A DNA stretch of 64,000 nt, taken from NCBI GenBank assembly GCA_045807725.1, contig JBJMGV010000126.1, positions 124,001 through 188,000 of the forward strand, read 5' to 3'. This document shows, one piece after another, positions 8,491-17,449 of the stretch. The position numbers were made by a program, and so were the translations under genes. The notes beneath the pieces were generated by a model. That model saw nothing but the letters and a program-made list of their open reading frames with translations, was not told the DNA's origin and did not search any database. The stretch is from DATENM01 sp045807725 (GTDB taxonomy: Bacteria; Acidobacteriota; Blastocatellia; UBA7656). Within the stretch, counting starts at the first letter, position 1, and every line of letters begins with the position of its first letter.

Positions 8491-9426
8491 TCAAAGCTTC
8501 GGCACGTGATACTCATCGAGGATGTGTTCGATGTCGGCGTGCTTGCGTTCGATGATGGCTTCGAGTTCCTGCTTGAGCGCATCGTCGCCGCGCCGCACGC
8601 CCATCGAGATGTCGTAGACGAACGGCAGGAACGGCTGGTCTATCTGCGGCTCGACCGGCACCAGCTCAAGCGGCGTCGGCTGCTGACCGGCGAAGTAACC
8701 GGCGAGCGGCCCCCAGACAATCGCTGCGTCGATCTCACCATTGGCAACGGCGTCGATAATGCGTGCCGGTGGGTTCGGCTGCCGGTAATCGCCATAGAGC
8801 GTGTAGCCTCGGACATTCGTGATGATGTGACGATTGGCCAGCGCGTGCGCCGGCGGCGTGTTGGCGTAATCGTCGCCGATCATCTGCACGCCGATGCGCA
8901 GCCGCTTCAAGATCGGATCATCGAATGAGTGAATCGTGAAGCCGGCGTCTTTGCGATAGACGAAGACATAGGTCGAGCGATAATAAGGGCCGGTGGTCGC
9001 GGCCATCTCAAAGCCGAGCGGCACGCCGATAACGCAGTCGCAGCTTCCCGCCTTCAGCGTGTTGCGAATGAAGCCGCGCCGCTGCGCCCACCACGTATAC
9101 TCAACCGTCGCGTGCATCTCGTTAGCGATCAACTCGGCAATCTTATTCTCGAAGCCTTCGCCGCGATCATTTGAAAATGGCAGGTTGTTCGGGTCTGCAC
9201 AGACCTTGAGCACGCGCCCGGCTTTCACTTCACTCTTCGTTTCGCTTTTGGCCTCGCCCTTCTTTGAACACGAAAGCTGTGACGGCACGACAAGCAGTAA
9301 CGCGCAGAGGACGACCGCTAAAGCAGGACGCGTCGCCGCGTCGCCGTGTCGCCGCGTCGTTCTTTCCCCGCGTCGCCGCGTCGCCGTGTCGCCGCGTCTC
9401 TTTGAATTAAGGAAGTGCGAAGACAT
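8491..9426 (-). CDS. xoxJ: XoxJ/MxaJ-like quinoprotein-dehydrogenase-associated periplasmic protein
   Basis: A 311-residue periplasmic binding-protein fold of the family associated with PQQ dehydrogenases (MxaJ/XoxJ), thought to help activate the dehydrogenase. Visible family features are VCADPNNLPFSND near the mature N-terminus, a central IGVQMIGDDYANTP region and a C-terminal VYDISMGVRRGD. A leader ends LLLVVPSQLSC, a probable lipobox. The start overlaps the PQQ dehydrogenase stop by 20 bases. Oddly, residues 9-33 before the hydrophobic core are almost all R, T, G, D, A and H: they are translated from a CGGCGACACGG minisatellite that occurs elsewhere as non-coding DNA. The gene symbol is given by context. 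Confidence 0.85.
   Translation of the reverse strand: MSSHFLNSKRRGDTATRRRGERTTRRHGDAATRPALAVVLCALLLVVPSQLSCSKKGEAKSETKSEVKAGRVLKVCADPNNLPFSNDRGEGFENKIAELIANEMHATVEYTWWAQRRGFIRNTLKAGSCDCVIGVPLGFEMAATTGPYYRSTYVFVYRKDAGFTIHSFDDPILKRLRIGVQMIGDDYANTPPAHALANRHIITNVRGYTLYGDYRQPNPPARIIDAVANGEIDAAIVWGPLAGYFAGQQPTPLELVPVEPQIDQPFLPFVYDISMGVRRGDDALKQELEAIIERKHADIEHILDEYHVPKL
9328..9400. repeat. CGGCGACACGG minisatellite inside the xoxJ 5' end
   Basis: Alternating CGTCGCCG and TGTCGCCG units, interrupted once by TTCTTTCCCC, fill this stretch. It is read as codons of the XoxJ-like leader. A related stretch, arranged as an inverted pair, occurs in non-coding DNA at 30604-30716. Confidence 0.75.
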
Positions 9427-11260
9427 AAAGCATGCCGCCTCTGGTCGTGTGATCCGGCAGGTCTTGCATCGCGCCGACAAAGCCGAGCGCCGCCGTTGGG
9501 TCGCGTATGTCGAGTTGATTCGCCACGACCACGCCCGACCAGCCGCCGACGCCCGACAGCACGGCGACGTATTGCTTGCCGTCCGGGCCGCGATAAGTGA
9601 TCGGCTGGCCGATGATTCCCGAACCGACTTTGAACTGCCAGAGGATGTCGCCGGTCTGCGCATTCACGGCGCGGAACCAGCCGTCCATCGTTCCATAAAA
9701 CGCCACGTCGCCCGCCGTCACACAGACGCCGCTCCAAACCGGAAAGCTCTCCTTGATGCCCCAGACTTTCTTCGCCGCGATGGGGTCCCAGCAGATGAAC
9801 TCGCCGCGATTGCCGCCTTCGCCCGCATACATCTTCGTGTTCATGCCGACGTAGGGCGTGCCGGCGATGTAGTTGGCTTCGACGCTCTCGACATCTTCGC
9901 AGCAGTTGTTGGCCGGGATGTAAAGCCAGCCGGTCTTCAACGAAAAAGCCGAAGGACACCAGTCCTTGCCGCCCGGCGAGAACGGGCATATCTCGCGCAC
10001 GACCTTGCCGACCTGCGGCTCTTTCTCATCGTTGTAGATCAGCCGCCCCGTCTTCAGGTCAACGCCTTTCGAGGTGTTGACGTAAACGTAAGGCGTCGCC
10101 GACAGCACTTCGCCGGTCGTGCGATCCATCACGTAAACGTAACCGTTGCGCTCTGGCCTGACGATGGCTTTGTGTTGCTGACCGTTGATCGTAAGGTCAA
10201 CCAGTATGTTCTCGTTAATGCCGTCATAATCGTGCAGGTCGTGCGGCGACAGTTGATAAAACCACACCGCCTCGCCGGTGTCGGGCTTGCGCGCAAAGAC
10301 GCCCGATGTCCATTTGTTATCGCCGGGCCGCTGCTGCGGATTCCACGGGCCGGGGTTGGCTGTGCCGTAATAGATCAAGTCCGCCTGCGGGTCGTAAGAA
10401 ATCCAGCCCCAGACGCCGCCGCCGCCGATCTTCCACGCGTCGGGCGGCCACGATGACACGCCGAGGTCTTTGCCCTGATCCATCTCGTAATACGGCTTGA
10501 AATTCGCACCGATCAGACAGTCGGCATCAGGGCCGGTGTTAAAGGCTTTCCAGGCGATCTTGCCGCTGTCGGCATCAACCGCCGTGATCCAGCCGCGCAC
10601 GCCGAATTCGCCGCCGCTGTTGCCGACCAGCACTTTGCCTTTGACGACGACGGGAGCCATCGTGATCGTCTCGCCCTGATTGATGTCGCCGAGCCTGGTC
10701 TTCCAGACCTCCTGGCCGGTGTTCGCATCGACCGCGACCGTGTTGCCGTCAAGCGTATTGTAATAAATCCTACCGTTATAAAATGCACAGCCGCGATTGA
10801 CCAGATCGCAACAGGCGACGCCTTGCGAAGCCGGCTCTGGTTTCGGGTCGTACTTCCATTTCATTGGCGCGCCGGGCTTCGTCAGATCGAGCGCGTAAAG
10901 GTAATTCGGGAACGGCGTCACTACGTACATCGTGTTGTTGACGACGACGGGCGCGGCTTCGTGGCCGTTTGTGAGGCCAGTAGAAAACGTCCAGGCGACT
11001 TTCAGATTGGCGACGTTGCCGGTGTTGATCTCGTTGAGCGTCGAGTAGCGCGTGTTGGCGTAATCTTTGGCGGCCATCGGCCACTGCCCGTCGTCGTTGG
11101 TGCCGGGCGCGGTCGCCGCTTGCATGGATGGAGAAGATGAATCACTCGACTGCGCCGTCGGTCGCGGCGCGCAGGCCATCGGCGCAAGCATCGCTACAGT
11201 GAGCAGGACAGCGAGCAACAACGCGCAAGGCGACACTGAAGCCAACCCTGTTAATCTCAT
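9407..11260 (-). CDS. xoxF: PQQ-dependent alcohol dehydrogenase, lanthanide (XoxF/PedH) type
   Basis: A 617-residue periplasmic quinoprotein of the methanol/ethanol dehydrogenase family, an eight-bladed propeller that oxidises alcohols and passes electrons to cytochrome c. The vicinal disulfide is visible as GVACCDLVNRG. W-docking repeats such as GEAVWFYQ and GDILWQFKVGSG close the blades. The active-site segment reads SPHDLHDYDGIN (about residue 343): the catalytic Asp is followed two residues later by a second Asp, the residue that distinguishes lanthanide-dependent from calcium-dependent enzymes. The leader is lipoprotein-like (MLAPMAC). The ATG at 11260 has AAGGA seven bases upstream; an in-frame extension to 11404 lacks any leader logic. 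I cannot tell methanol from longer alcohols as substrate. Confidence 0.92.
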   Translation of the reverse strand: MRLTGLASVSPCALLLAVLLTVAMLAPMACAPRPTAQSSDSSSPSMQAATAPGTNDDGQWPMAAKDYANTRYSTLNEINTGNVANLKVAWTFSTGLTNGHEAAPVVVNNTMYVVTPFPNYLYALDLTKPGAPMKWKYDPKPEPASQGVACCDLVNRGCAFYNGRIYYNTLDGNTVAVDANTGQEVWKTRLGDINQGETITMAPVVVKGKVLVGNSGGEFGVRGWITAVDADSGKIAWKAFNTGPDADCLIGANFKPYYEMDQGKDLGVSSWPPDAWKIGGGGVWGWISYDPQADLIYYGTANPGPWNPQQRPGDNKWTSGVFARKPDTGEAVWFYQLSPHDLHDYDGINENILVDLTINGQQHKAIVRPERNGYVYVMDRTTGEVLSATPYVYVNTSKGVDLKTGRLIYNDEKEPQVGKVVREICPFSPGGKDWCPSAFSLKTGWLYIPANNCCEDVESVEANYIAGTPYVGMNTKMYAGEGGNRGEFICWDPIAAKKVWGIKESFPVWSGVCVTAGDVAFYGTMDGWFRAVNAQTGDILWQFKVGSGIIGQPITYRGPDGKQYVAVLSGVGGWSGVVVANQLDIRDPTAALGFVGAMQDLPDHTTRGGMLYVFALP

Positions 11261-11637
11261 CTGGATGTCCTTATCAAACGGTCGCCGTCTCCACAGACCG
11301 TACTCTCCATCACGCAATCCTGCGGGGGAGCGCACAGACGGCTGAATTGCAGTGACGAGTTCGGGATTCCTGATGATGCAAGAGCAACCAACGTGCCGAC
11401 GCAAAACCGCCCGTTTCCGCGTCCAGGTCAGTCCACGTTGACACTCCAGGCCGGCAAACTTGTCTCAGCGCAGGGGTGGCAAAGTCGTCTCATCGATTCA
11501 CATAGCTCTGCGCCAACACACCGCTTTTCACAGGCGACCGCGCCTGATCCTAGCAAGCGGCGGCGGTCGGTTCTGTTAGCTGGCGTACTGAACGGCGCGG
11601 GCTTAGCCGGCTGACTCAACCGATTTTGCAGGCGAAT
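11261..11637. other. Upstream region of the dehydrogenase/oxidase operon
   Basis: 377 bases without a convincing gene, between the DUF421 stop and the PQQ dehydrogenase start. It must hold the operon promoter and leader on the minus strand. I see an AAGGA ribosome site next to 11260 but no clear -35/-10 pair, operator palindrome or family repeat. Confidence 0.5.
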
Positions 11638-12162
11638 CTAAAGTTTTCTGGTCGTGCTTCTGGAGACATCAACGAGAGTGGAAAGCCGTGGATGATCGGC
11701 GCGGCGGATGACACTGAAGTTACTGTTGGGTTCGAGCACGACGGCCTCTACGTCTTCAAGCGACAAGAATCCTTCGCTGCGCACGGCGGTCAGTATCTCG
11801 ACCTCGTGAACGTGCTCGCTTTTCATCACCTCTGTGAGAAACTCGCCGCGATAATAAAGCAGCTTCGGGTGTGGCTTGATCAGGTGGCGCACGACGCGGT
11901 AACGCAGGCTGAGCAGGGTGACGACGAACTGTAAGCCGATGAGCACGGCAAAGGCCGCGATGCCATCCAGCAACGTGACTTCTTTCGAGAGGATCACTTG
12001 TGCCAGCGTCGAGCCGAGCGCCGCGGTGATGACGAAATCGAACGGGTCCATCATCGCCAGCGTGCGCTTGCCCGACACACGCAGCATAACGACCAGCGCG
12101 ATATAGGCCAGCACGCCCAGCACAACGACGCGCCCGATCATCGTCCAACTCTGAAAGAACAT
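11638..12162 (-). CDS. DUF421 (YetF-like) membrane protein
   Basis: A 174-residue protein of the DUF421/YetF family. Three N-terminal membrane helices (about residues 9-28, 40-60 and 65-88) carry the family signature SGKRTLA-x-M-x-P-F-D-F-V and G-S-x-L-A. A cytoplasmic domain follows with the typical PHPKLLYYRGEF, an E-x-E-I-L-x-A-V-R segment and VVLEPNS. Members in Bacillus are linked to spore or membrane resistance, but the molecular function is unknown. It follows the formate/nitrite transporter gene by six bases, so the two are probably one transcript. Confidence 0.88.
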   Translation of the reverse strand: MFFQSWTMIGRVVVLGVLAYIALVVMLRVSGKRTLAMMDPFDFVITAALGSTLAQVILSKEVTLLDGIAAFAVLIGLQFVVTLLSLRYRVVRHLIKPHPKLLYYRGEFLTEVMKSEHVHEVEILTAVRSEGFLSLEDVEAVVLEPNSNFSVIRRADHPRLSTLVDVSRSTTRKL

Positions 12163-12168
12163 CTCGCC

Positions 12169-13032
12169 TTACTCCCGCTTGCCGCCGCTGGCGATCACCT
12201 GCGCGTGATTGACGACCGCCACCAGCGAGACGCCGCCAATCACGTTGCCGATCAATGTCGGGATCGTGAAGCGGCTGATGACATCCCACCAGCCTGCCGC
12301 GCCGGTCGTCGTCACATAAAACGCTTCGACCGAGCCGGCGATGATGTGGGTCAGCCTGCCGATGCCGATCAGGTAGGTGATGATGACGATGATGCCGATA
12401 TTGACCTCTTTGACGCCGCCGAGCATCCAGACCATCAACGCGATCAGCCAGCCGGCGAAGATGCCTTTCAACAGGCTCAAGCCGAAGCCGTGACCAGTCG
12501 CTTCGAGGCTCAAGGTCTTGAAGCTCTCGCGCACGCCCGGCTCGAAGACGCCCGTGTTGCCCAGCGCCCAGCCGACCAGCAGCGTGCCGATGATGTTGGC
12601 GGCAAAGACGACTGCCCATAATCGCAGCACGTTCCAAAACGTCTCGCCGTCACGCCTGGTCAGCAGCGGAATGATCGGCGTCAGGGTGTTTTCGGTGAAG
12701 AGCTGTTGCCGCCCAATGATGACAATCAGAAAGCCGACCGGGTAGCCGAGCTTGGTGAGGAGCGGACGCCACGGCGTATCCGGCAGCGCCGCGTGCAGCA
12801 GCCCCTCGGCAATCAGCGAGAAGCCCATCGAAAGTCCCGCCGCGAGTCCCGACCAGGCCAGCCCCGACGAGGCGCGACTCAACTCATCTTCGCCTTGCCG
12901 GCGAATGGCTTCGTGAATAATGTTGGCGCTGGCTGAGAGGTGCTCGTCGGCCCTCCGCTTTTCGCTCTCATCCAAATCAGGCGAGTGCGCGGGCGCATCT
13001 TCAGTTCGTTCGGTCGTTCTGGTTTCAAGCAT
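12169..13032 (-). CDS. Formate/nitrite transporter (FNT) family channel
   Basis: A 287-residue FNT-family channel for small monovalent anions or their acids. The first 50 residues are charged and cytoplasmic. Six membrane helices follow, with the half-helix breaks seen in this aquaporin-like fold: GFSLIAEGLL in the first, GRQQLFTENTLTP in the second, IIGTLLVGW, KGIFAGWLIALMVW and GNVIGGVSLVAVVNHAQV near the end. Members of this long, YfdC-like subgroup have no proven substrate. The ATG at 13032 was chosen because the upstream in-frame extension is not membrane-protein-like. It begins the FNT-DUF421 pair. Confidence 0.85.
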   Translation of the reverse strand: MLETRTTERTEDAPAHSPDLDESEKRRADEHLSASANIIHEAIRRQGEDELSRASSGLAWSGLAAGLSMGFSLIAEGLLHAALPDTPWRPLLTKLGYPVGFLIVIIGRQQLFTENTLTPIIPLLTRRDGETFWNVLRLWAVVFAANIIGTLLVGWALGNTGVFEPGVRESFKTLSLEATGHGFGLSLLKGIFAGWLIALMVWMLGGVKEVNIGIIVIITYLIGIGRLTHIIAGSVEAFYVTTTGAAGWWDVISRFTIPTLIGNVIGGVSLVAVVNHAQVIASGGKRE

Positions 13033-13236
13033 GACGTTCAACTCAGGCGTGGAATAAGTAGCCCACAAGGGAGTAATGGAATAATCGCGGCGATCCGCTG
13101 AATGGGTTGCCGGTGTGTCACAAGCTATCGAAATTATATCGCAAGTCGCGTGCAGTTGGGCGGGGATTGCGTCAAAAAAATGAAAACCACAGATGAGAGG
13201 AAATAATGAATGGAAAGCTGAAGGACTGGGAGGCAA

Positions 13237-13400
13237 AGCCTATTCAGCAGTCCCGTAGGGACGCAATGTTTATAGTAATGAATATCTATAAAAGACAAGC
13301 TCCGTAGGAGCGCGATGTTGACATCGCGCTCCTACGGAGCTTGAAACGCAAACTAATTCTGTAACTATAAACAGGCCGCTCCTGACGGAGCTACTTTCTT
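13237..13400. repeat. GCTCC-type palindromic repeat cluster
   Basis: Three to four copies of the family whose core is a GCTCC-G-GGAGC palindrome next to ATGTTTATAG lie between the FNT and GH3 genes. Two are fused head to head at 13297-13342: the arms are 22 bases, perfect, and separated by TG. The remaining 200 bases up to the FNT start show nothing recognisable. Confidence 0.8.
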
Positions 13401-13412
13401 CTGCTCGTCAAC

Positions 13413-15770
13413 CTACCGCGCTTCGACTTCGAGCACGGTCGTCTTCAGCGTCGCGGAGTTGGGGCCGACCATAATGTCGAACAGGCCCGGCTCGACGACG
13501 CGCTTCATATCGCGGTTCCAGAACCACAGCTTGTTGGGCGTGATGGCAAACGTCACCGTCCTGCTTTCGCCCGGCTGCAAGGTGACGCGCTCAAACCCGC
13601 GCAGCTCTTTCACGGGCCGCGTCACCGAACTGGTCTGATCGTGGATATACATCTGAACGATCTCGTCGCCGGCGACTTTGCCGGTGTTCGTCACCGCCAC
13701 GCTCACCGTCGTCTGTCCGCCCGTGCCAATCCGTGTTGCGGCAAGTCGTGGCTCGCCATACTGAAACGTCGTGTAGCTCAAGCCGTAGCCGAAGGGAAAG
13801 AGCGGCGACTTGTCGGCAAACAGGTAGCCGCGCCGCGCCGTCGGCTTCTGGTAATAATAGATCGGCAACTGCCCAACCGAGCGCGCTACGGAAACGGGCA
13901 GCTTGCCTGCCGGGTTGTAATCGCCGAACAACACGTCAGCCACCGCCGTGCCGCCTTCCTGGCCGAGATACCAGCCCTGCAAAACCGCCGGCACATTCTC
14001 AGCGATGTAGTTCACCGCCAGCGGTCGCCCGCCCATCAACAAGACAACGACCGGCTTGCCCGTCGCCAGCACGGCTTTCACTAAATCGTCTTGCTGGCCG
14101 AGCAACTGAAGGCTGTCGCGGTCGCCCAGGTGATTTTCGGCCCACGCCTCGCGCGCGGTCGATTCGTTTTCGCCGAGCACGAGCAACACGACATCGGCGG
14201 CGCGCGCGACCGGCACGGCTTCGGCGATGCGCCTGGCGTTCAGAGCCGGGTCGGCGGGCACGACTTTGTCGGCGTTCCAATCGGCCTCGCTCTCGGTGAT
14301 GCGGCAGCCTTCGGCAAATGTGACTTTGATCGCATTACCGACTTTGTCCTTAATGCCTTGCAAGACGCTGACGCCGCGACCGGGATCATCGCTGTAGCCG
14401 CCAAGGTGGAGCTTCTCGGCATTCGGCCCGATGACGGCAATCGTCTTGACGCGGCTGCGGTCGAGCGGCAGCAGGTTGTTCTGATTCCTTAGAAGGATGA
14501 TCGACTTGTGTGCGGCTTCCAGAGCTAGTTTCTGATGCTCGGCATTATTAGTGATCTGCTCGGCGTAAGCCGGGTCGGCGTAAGGATCATCGAACAGGCC
14601 GGCAAGGAACTTGGCGCGCAAGCTTCGCGCTACGGTCTTATCGAGCGTCGCTTCTGAGATGTGACCGGCCTTGATCTCTTTCAGCAACATGCCATACACG
14701 TCGATGTCGGGGAGTTCGAGATCAACGCCGGCTTCGAGCGCCTGGCGCGCGGCGTCTTCTTTGGTCGCGGCGACGTGATGGCGCGCTTGCAGCTCGGCGA
14801 CCGCAAAATAGTCCGACACGATGAAGCCTTGAAAACCCCACTCTTGTCTCAGCACGTCATCGAGCAACCAGTGATTCGCGTGCGACGGCACGCCGTCAAT
14901 CTCATTGTAAGAAGCCATCACGCTCATCGCGTGCGCTTCGGTGATGGCGGCTTCAAAGGGAACGAGGAAGGCGTCGCGCAGAACGCGCTGGGAATAATTG
15001 GCCGGGCCGATGTTGGTTCCGCCTTCGGGCTGGCCGTGCGCGGCAAAGTGTTTTGCGGTGGCAAAGATGTGCGCGCGGTCTATCGCCGGGCCGCGCCCTT
15101 GAAAGCCGTTGATGCAAGCGACGCCGAGGCGAGTGACTAGGTACGGGTCTTCGCCGTAAGTCTCTTCGCTGCGGCCCCAGCGCGGCTCGCGCGCGAGGTC
15201 AAGCACAGGCGTTAAAGCTTGCTGCGCGCCGCGCGCGCGGACTTCGGCAGCCGTCGCCGAAAAGATGCGCTCGACCAAATCCGTGTCCCACGAACTGGCC
15301 AGCGCGATGGGCTGCGGGTAGCTCGTGCCTTTCGGCGCGGCGTGGCCGTGCAGACATTCTTCATGAAACATCACCGGGATGCCGAGCCGCGTGTTCTCCA
15401 TCACCCAATGCTGGATGGCATTGGTGAACTCGGCCATCTCGCGCGGGCCTTTCTTCTCGCTCGGTCGCGTGATCTGGCCCAGGCCATACTTCAACACATC
15501 CTTCGCTTTTTCGGGCGAGAAGTTGCCCTTGTCATCCATAATGAGTTTCTTCTGCTGCCACAACGCCTGCGTCTGCGCGACCTTCTCTTCAAGCGTCATG
15601 CGCTTGAGCAAGTCGGCGACGCGCTGCTCGACTGATAGGCGCGGGTTCTTGTAATCCGGCTGCTTCTCCTGTGAAGATGCGTCGCGCGCAAGCGTGAGGC
15701 CGAGCGCCATCATCATCGTCAATGCCATTGCCAATGCCAGATGGGCGCGAAGGTGCGAGATTGATTTCAT
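13413..15770 (-). CDS. bglX: Secreted GH3 beta-glucosidase
   Basis: A 785-residue glycoside hydrolase family 3 enzyme with a signal peptide (residues 1-30). It contains the (alpha/beta)8 barrel with the substrate-binding KHFAAHGQPEGG segment and the nucleophile Asp in GFIVSDYFAV, the alpha/beta sandwich domain (VIGPNAEKLHLGGYSD, VLLVLGENESTAREA), and a C-terminal fibronectin-III-like domain (RPVKELRGFERV). It releases glucose or a similar sugar from beta-linked oligosaccharides in the periplasm. The full domain order matches BglX-type enzymes of about 750-800 residues. It stands in a run of secreted glycosidases with the GH16 and GH39 genes, though repeats separate it from GH16, so co-transcription is unproven. 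Confidence 0.93.
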   Translation of the reverse strand: MKSISHLRAHLALAMALTMMMALGLTLARDASSQEKQPDYKNPRLSVEQRVADLLKRMTLEEKVAQTQALWQQKKLIMDDKGNFSPEKAKDVLKYGLGQITRPSEKKGPREMAEFTNAIQHWVMENTRLGIPVMFHEECLHGHAAPKGTSYPQPIALASSWDTDLVERIFSATAAEVRARGAQQALTPVLDLAREPRWGRSEETYGEDPYLVTRLGVACINGFQGRGPAIDRAHIFATAKHFAAHGQPEGGTNIGPANYSQRVLRDAFLVPFEAAITEAHAMSVMASYNEIDGVPSHANHWLLDDVLRQEWGFQGFIVSDYFAVAELQARHHVAATKEDAARQALEAGVDLELPDIDVYGMLLKEIKAGHISEATLDKTVARSLRAKFLAGLFDDPYADPAYAEQITNNAEHQKLALEAAHKSIILLRNQNNLLPLDRSRVKTIAVIGPNAEKLHLGGYSDDPGRGVSVLQGIKDKVGNAIKVTFAEGCRITESEADWNADKVVPADPALNARRIAEAVPVARAADVVLLVLGENESTAREAWAENHLGDRDSLQLLGQQDDLVKAVLATGKPVVVLLMGGRPLAVNYIAENVPAVLQGWYLGQEGGTAVADVLFGDYNPAGKLPVSVARSVGQLPIYYYQKPTARRGYLFADKSPLFPFGYGLSYTTFQYGEPRLAATRIGTGGQTTVSVAVTNTGKVAGDEIVQMYIHDQTSSVTRPVKELRGFERVTLQPGESRTVTFAITPNKLWFWNRDMKRVVEPGLFDIMVGPNSATLKTTVLEVEAR

Positions 15771-15789
15771 CCAGAGTCCCTCGTTTTGC

Positions 15790-16290
15790 AAGTAATTTTC
15801 GATCAGACCACTTTCGCCGCAAGACAAGCCGAACGAAAGCACAAACTGACTTTGCCGCTTTTACGCAGCGAATATGATTCGCCAGCTTCGCCGTCGAACG
15901 AAAGCACAAACTGGCTTTGCCGCGTAGCGGCAGGTGAGTTTAGCCGGGCGTTGAAACGCCCGGAACAGAGACAAGCATAAGCAGGCGTCGCGTCGCGATG
16001 GCATGAATTTAGCCAGGCGTTTCAACGCCTGGAAGATGGCGTAACCGTGATCGCGTCGCGTAGCGACGGTTGAATGCCCGTTGATTCAGGCGTCGCTACG
16101 CGACGCGGCAATCGTTGTGTCATCGGGTACAGGCGTTGAAACGCCTGCCTAAACTCATCGCGCCGCGATGCGGCGCGGCAATCGTTTTGTCATCGGGTAC
16201 AGTTTCAACGCTTATTGTAGAGGCGTTTCAACGCCTATGGTACAGGCGTTGAAACGCCTGCCTAAACTCATTGCGCCGCGATGCGGCGCA
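15790..16290. repeat. Array of GGCGTT-GAAACGCC and GCGCCGC palindromes
   Basis: Nearly the whole gap between GH3 and GH16 is repetitive. Palindromes of three kinds recur: CAGGCGTTGAAACGCCTG, GCGTCGCTACGCGACGC, and GCGCCGCGATGCGGCGC. A composite reading GCAATCGTT-TGTCATCGGGTACAG appears twice. The same palindrome types fill 27455-27800. An inverted short repeat GAACGAAAGCACAAACTG also occurs twice near 15830-15910. Confidence 0.8.
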
Positions 16291-16293
16291 ACG

Positions 16294-17358
16294 TCAAGGT
16301 TTCGTGTAGGTGAACTCGTCCGTAGTCTGCCCGTCGGCGTTCTGCACTTGAATGCGTACGGTCTGGCCTGACTCGATCTGCTTGGCCAGCTTCTTGCCCG
16401 CCAGTATCCCTGAAGCCACATCGTCGCGGAGCGTCTTCACGCGCTGGCCGTTCATCAGAATGTTTGCCTCCGCGTCGAAGTTATCGCCGGTGATGACGAG
16501 GTTTTTTTTTACCGCCTGAACGTTAGTGATCTTCGGCGTGTATCGCGGGTCCGTATAGACACGCACGTAATCAACCGTCATCGTCTGCGGAAACGTAGTG
16601 GTCGCGTCGGGGCTGCCGGGAAAGCTGCCGCCGATGGCGACGTTCAGGATTATGAAGAACGGATGATCGAAAACCCACGGCTTGCCTGCCGCGTCAGTCG
16701 GCGTCTTAGTCTGATAGAGATTGTCGTCAACATAAAACCTGATGGCCGTCGGTTCCCATTCGATGGCAAAGGTGTGAAAGTCATCAGTGAATTTCTGGCC
16801 GTTGGGCAGCGTGTAGATGCCCGTCAGCGGCGAGCCGCCCGAATAGCCCGGCCCGTGCAGGCTGCCGTGATTGGTCGAAGGCTCGCGGCCCACGCTCTCC
16901 ATAATGTCGATCTCGCCGCAGGTCGGCCAGCCCGCCGAGTCAATGTTATCGCCGAGCATCCAGAAGGCCGGCCAGATGCCTTGCCCGAACGGCACTTTCA
17001 CGCGCACTTCGATGCGACCGTAGCGTTGCGTGAATTTGCCTTTGGTCAACAATCGCGCCGACGTGTAATCGCGGCGGATGCCGTCGGGGCCGGTCAATGT
17101 CTCTTTGATAAGCTTGATGACGAGATGGCCGTCGCCATCGAGGAAAGCGTTCTGCGTGCGGCTGGTGTAGGTCTCAAGCTCGTTGTTGCCCCAGCCGTTG
17201 CCGCCGATGTCGTATGCCCATTTAGCTTGATCGGGCGCGCTGCCCGCCGCGCCATCGAACTCGTCGGCCCAGCGCAGCACGTAGCTCTGCGCGCTGGCGC
17301 TTCCCTGTAAAGCCGTCATCAAGCCAAGTATGAAAAGCAGCCCATAGATTCTCTTCAT
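16294..17358 (-). CDS. Secreted GH16 endo-beta-glucanase (laminarinase-like)
   Basis: A 354-residue GH16 enzyme. The signal peptide ends ASAQS. The beta-jellyroll carries the catalytic E-x-D-x-x-E in GEIDIMESVG (nucleophile and acid/base Glu), preceded by WPAFWMLG and followed by FHTFAIEW, all usual in bacterial laminarinases and lichenases. The C-terminal 70 residues form an IPT/TIG-like beta-sandwich (PKITNVQAVKKNLVITG), perhaps a spacer or binding module. It probably cleaves internal beta-1,3 or beta-1,3-1,4 glucan bonds outside the cytoplasm and would feed the neighbouring GH3 enzyme. The ATG at 17358 has GGAGGT at ideal spacing, so I prefer it to an ATG five codons earlier. Confidence 0.92.
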   Translation of the reverse strand: MKRIYGLLFILGLMTALQGSASAQSYVLRWADEFDGAAGSAPDQAKWAYDIGGNGWGNNELETYTSRTQNAFLDGDGHLVIKLIKETLTGPDGIRRDYTSARLLTKGKFTQRYGRIEVRVKVPFGQGIWPAFWMLGDNIDSAGWPTCGEIDIMESVGREPSTNHGSLHGPGYSGGSPLTGIYTLPNGQKFTDDFHTFAIEWEPTAIRFYVDDNLYQTKTPTDAAGKPWVFDHPFFIILNVAIGGSFPGSPDATTTFPQTMTVDYVRVYTDPRYTPKITNVQAVKKNLVITGDNFDAEANILMNGQRVKTLRDDVASGILAGKKLAKQIESGQTVRIQVQNADGQTTDEFTYTKP

Positions 17359-17449
17359 CACGACCTCCATCAAGTTGAGAAACTGACCTCAGAGCGCAGA
17401 AGCGCCGCGCGCCTGCGAGCGTGATCTCCTTTGGTCAGCTTCAAGGCTA

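Noticed and set aside
8993..10456. Plus-strand frame of 487 residues opposite the XoxJ-like and PQQ dehydrogenase genes
   Set aside because: It runs antisense across two real genes and their junction, with no recognisable domain.
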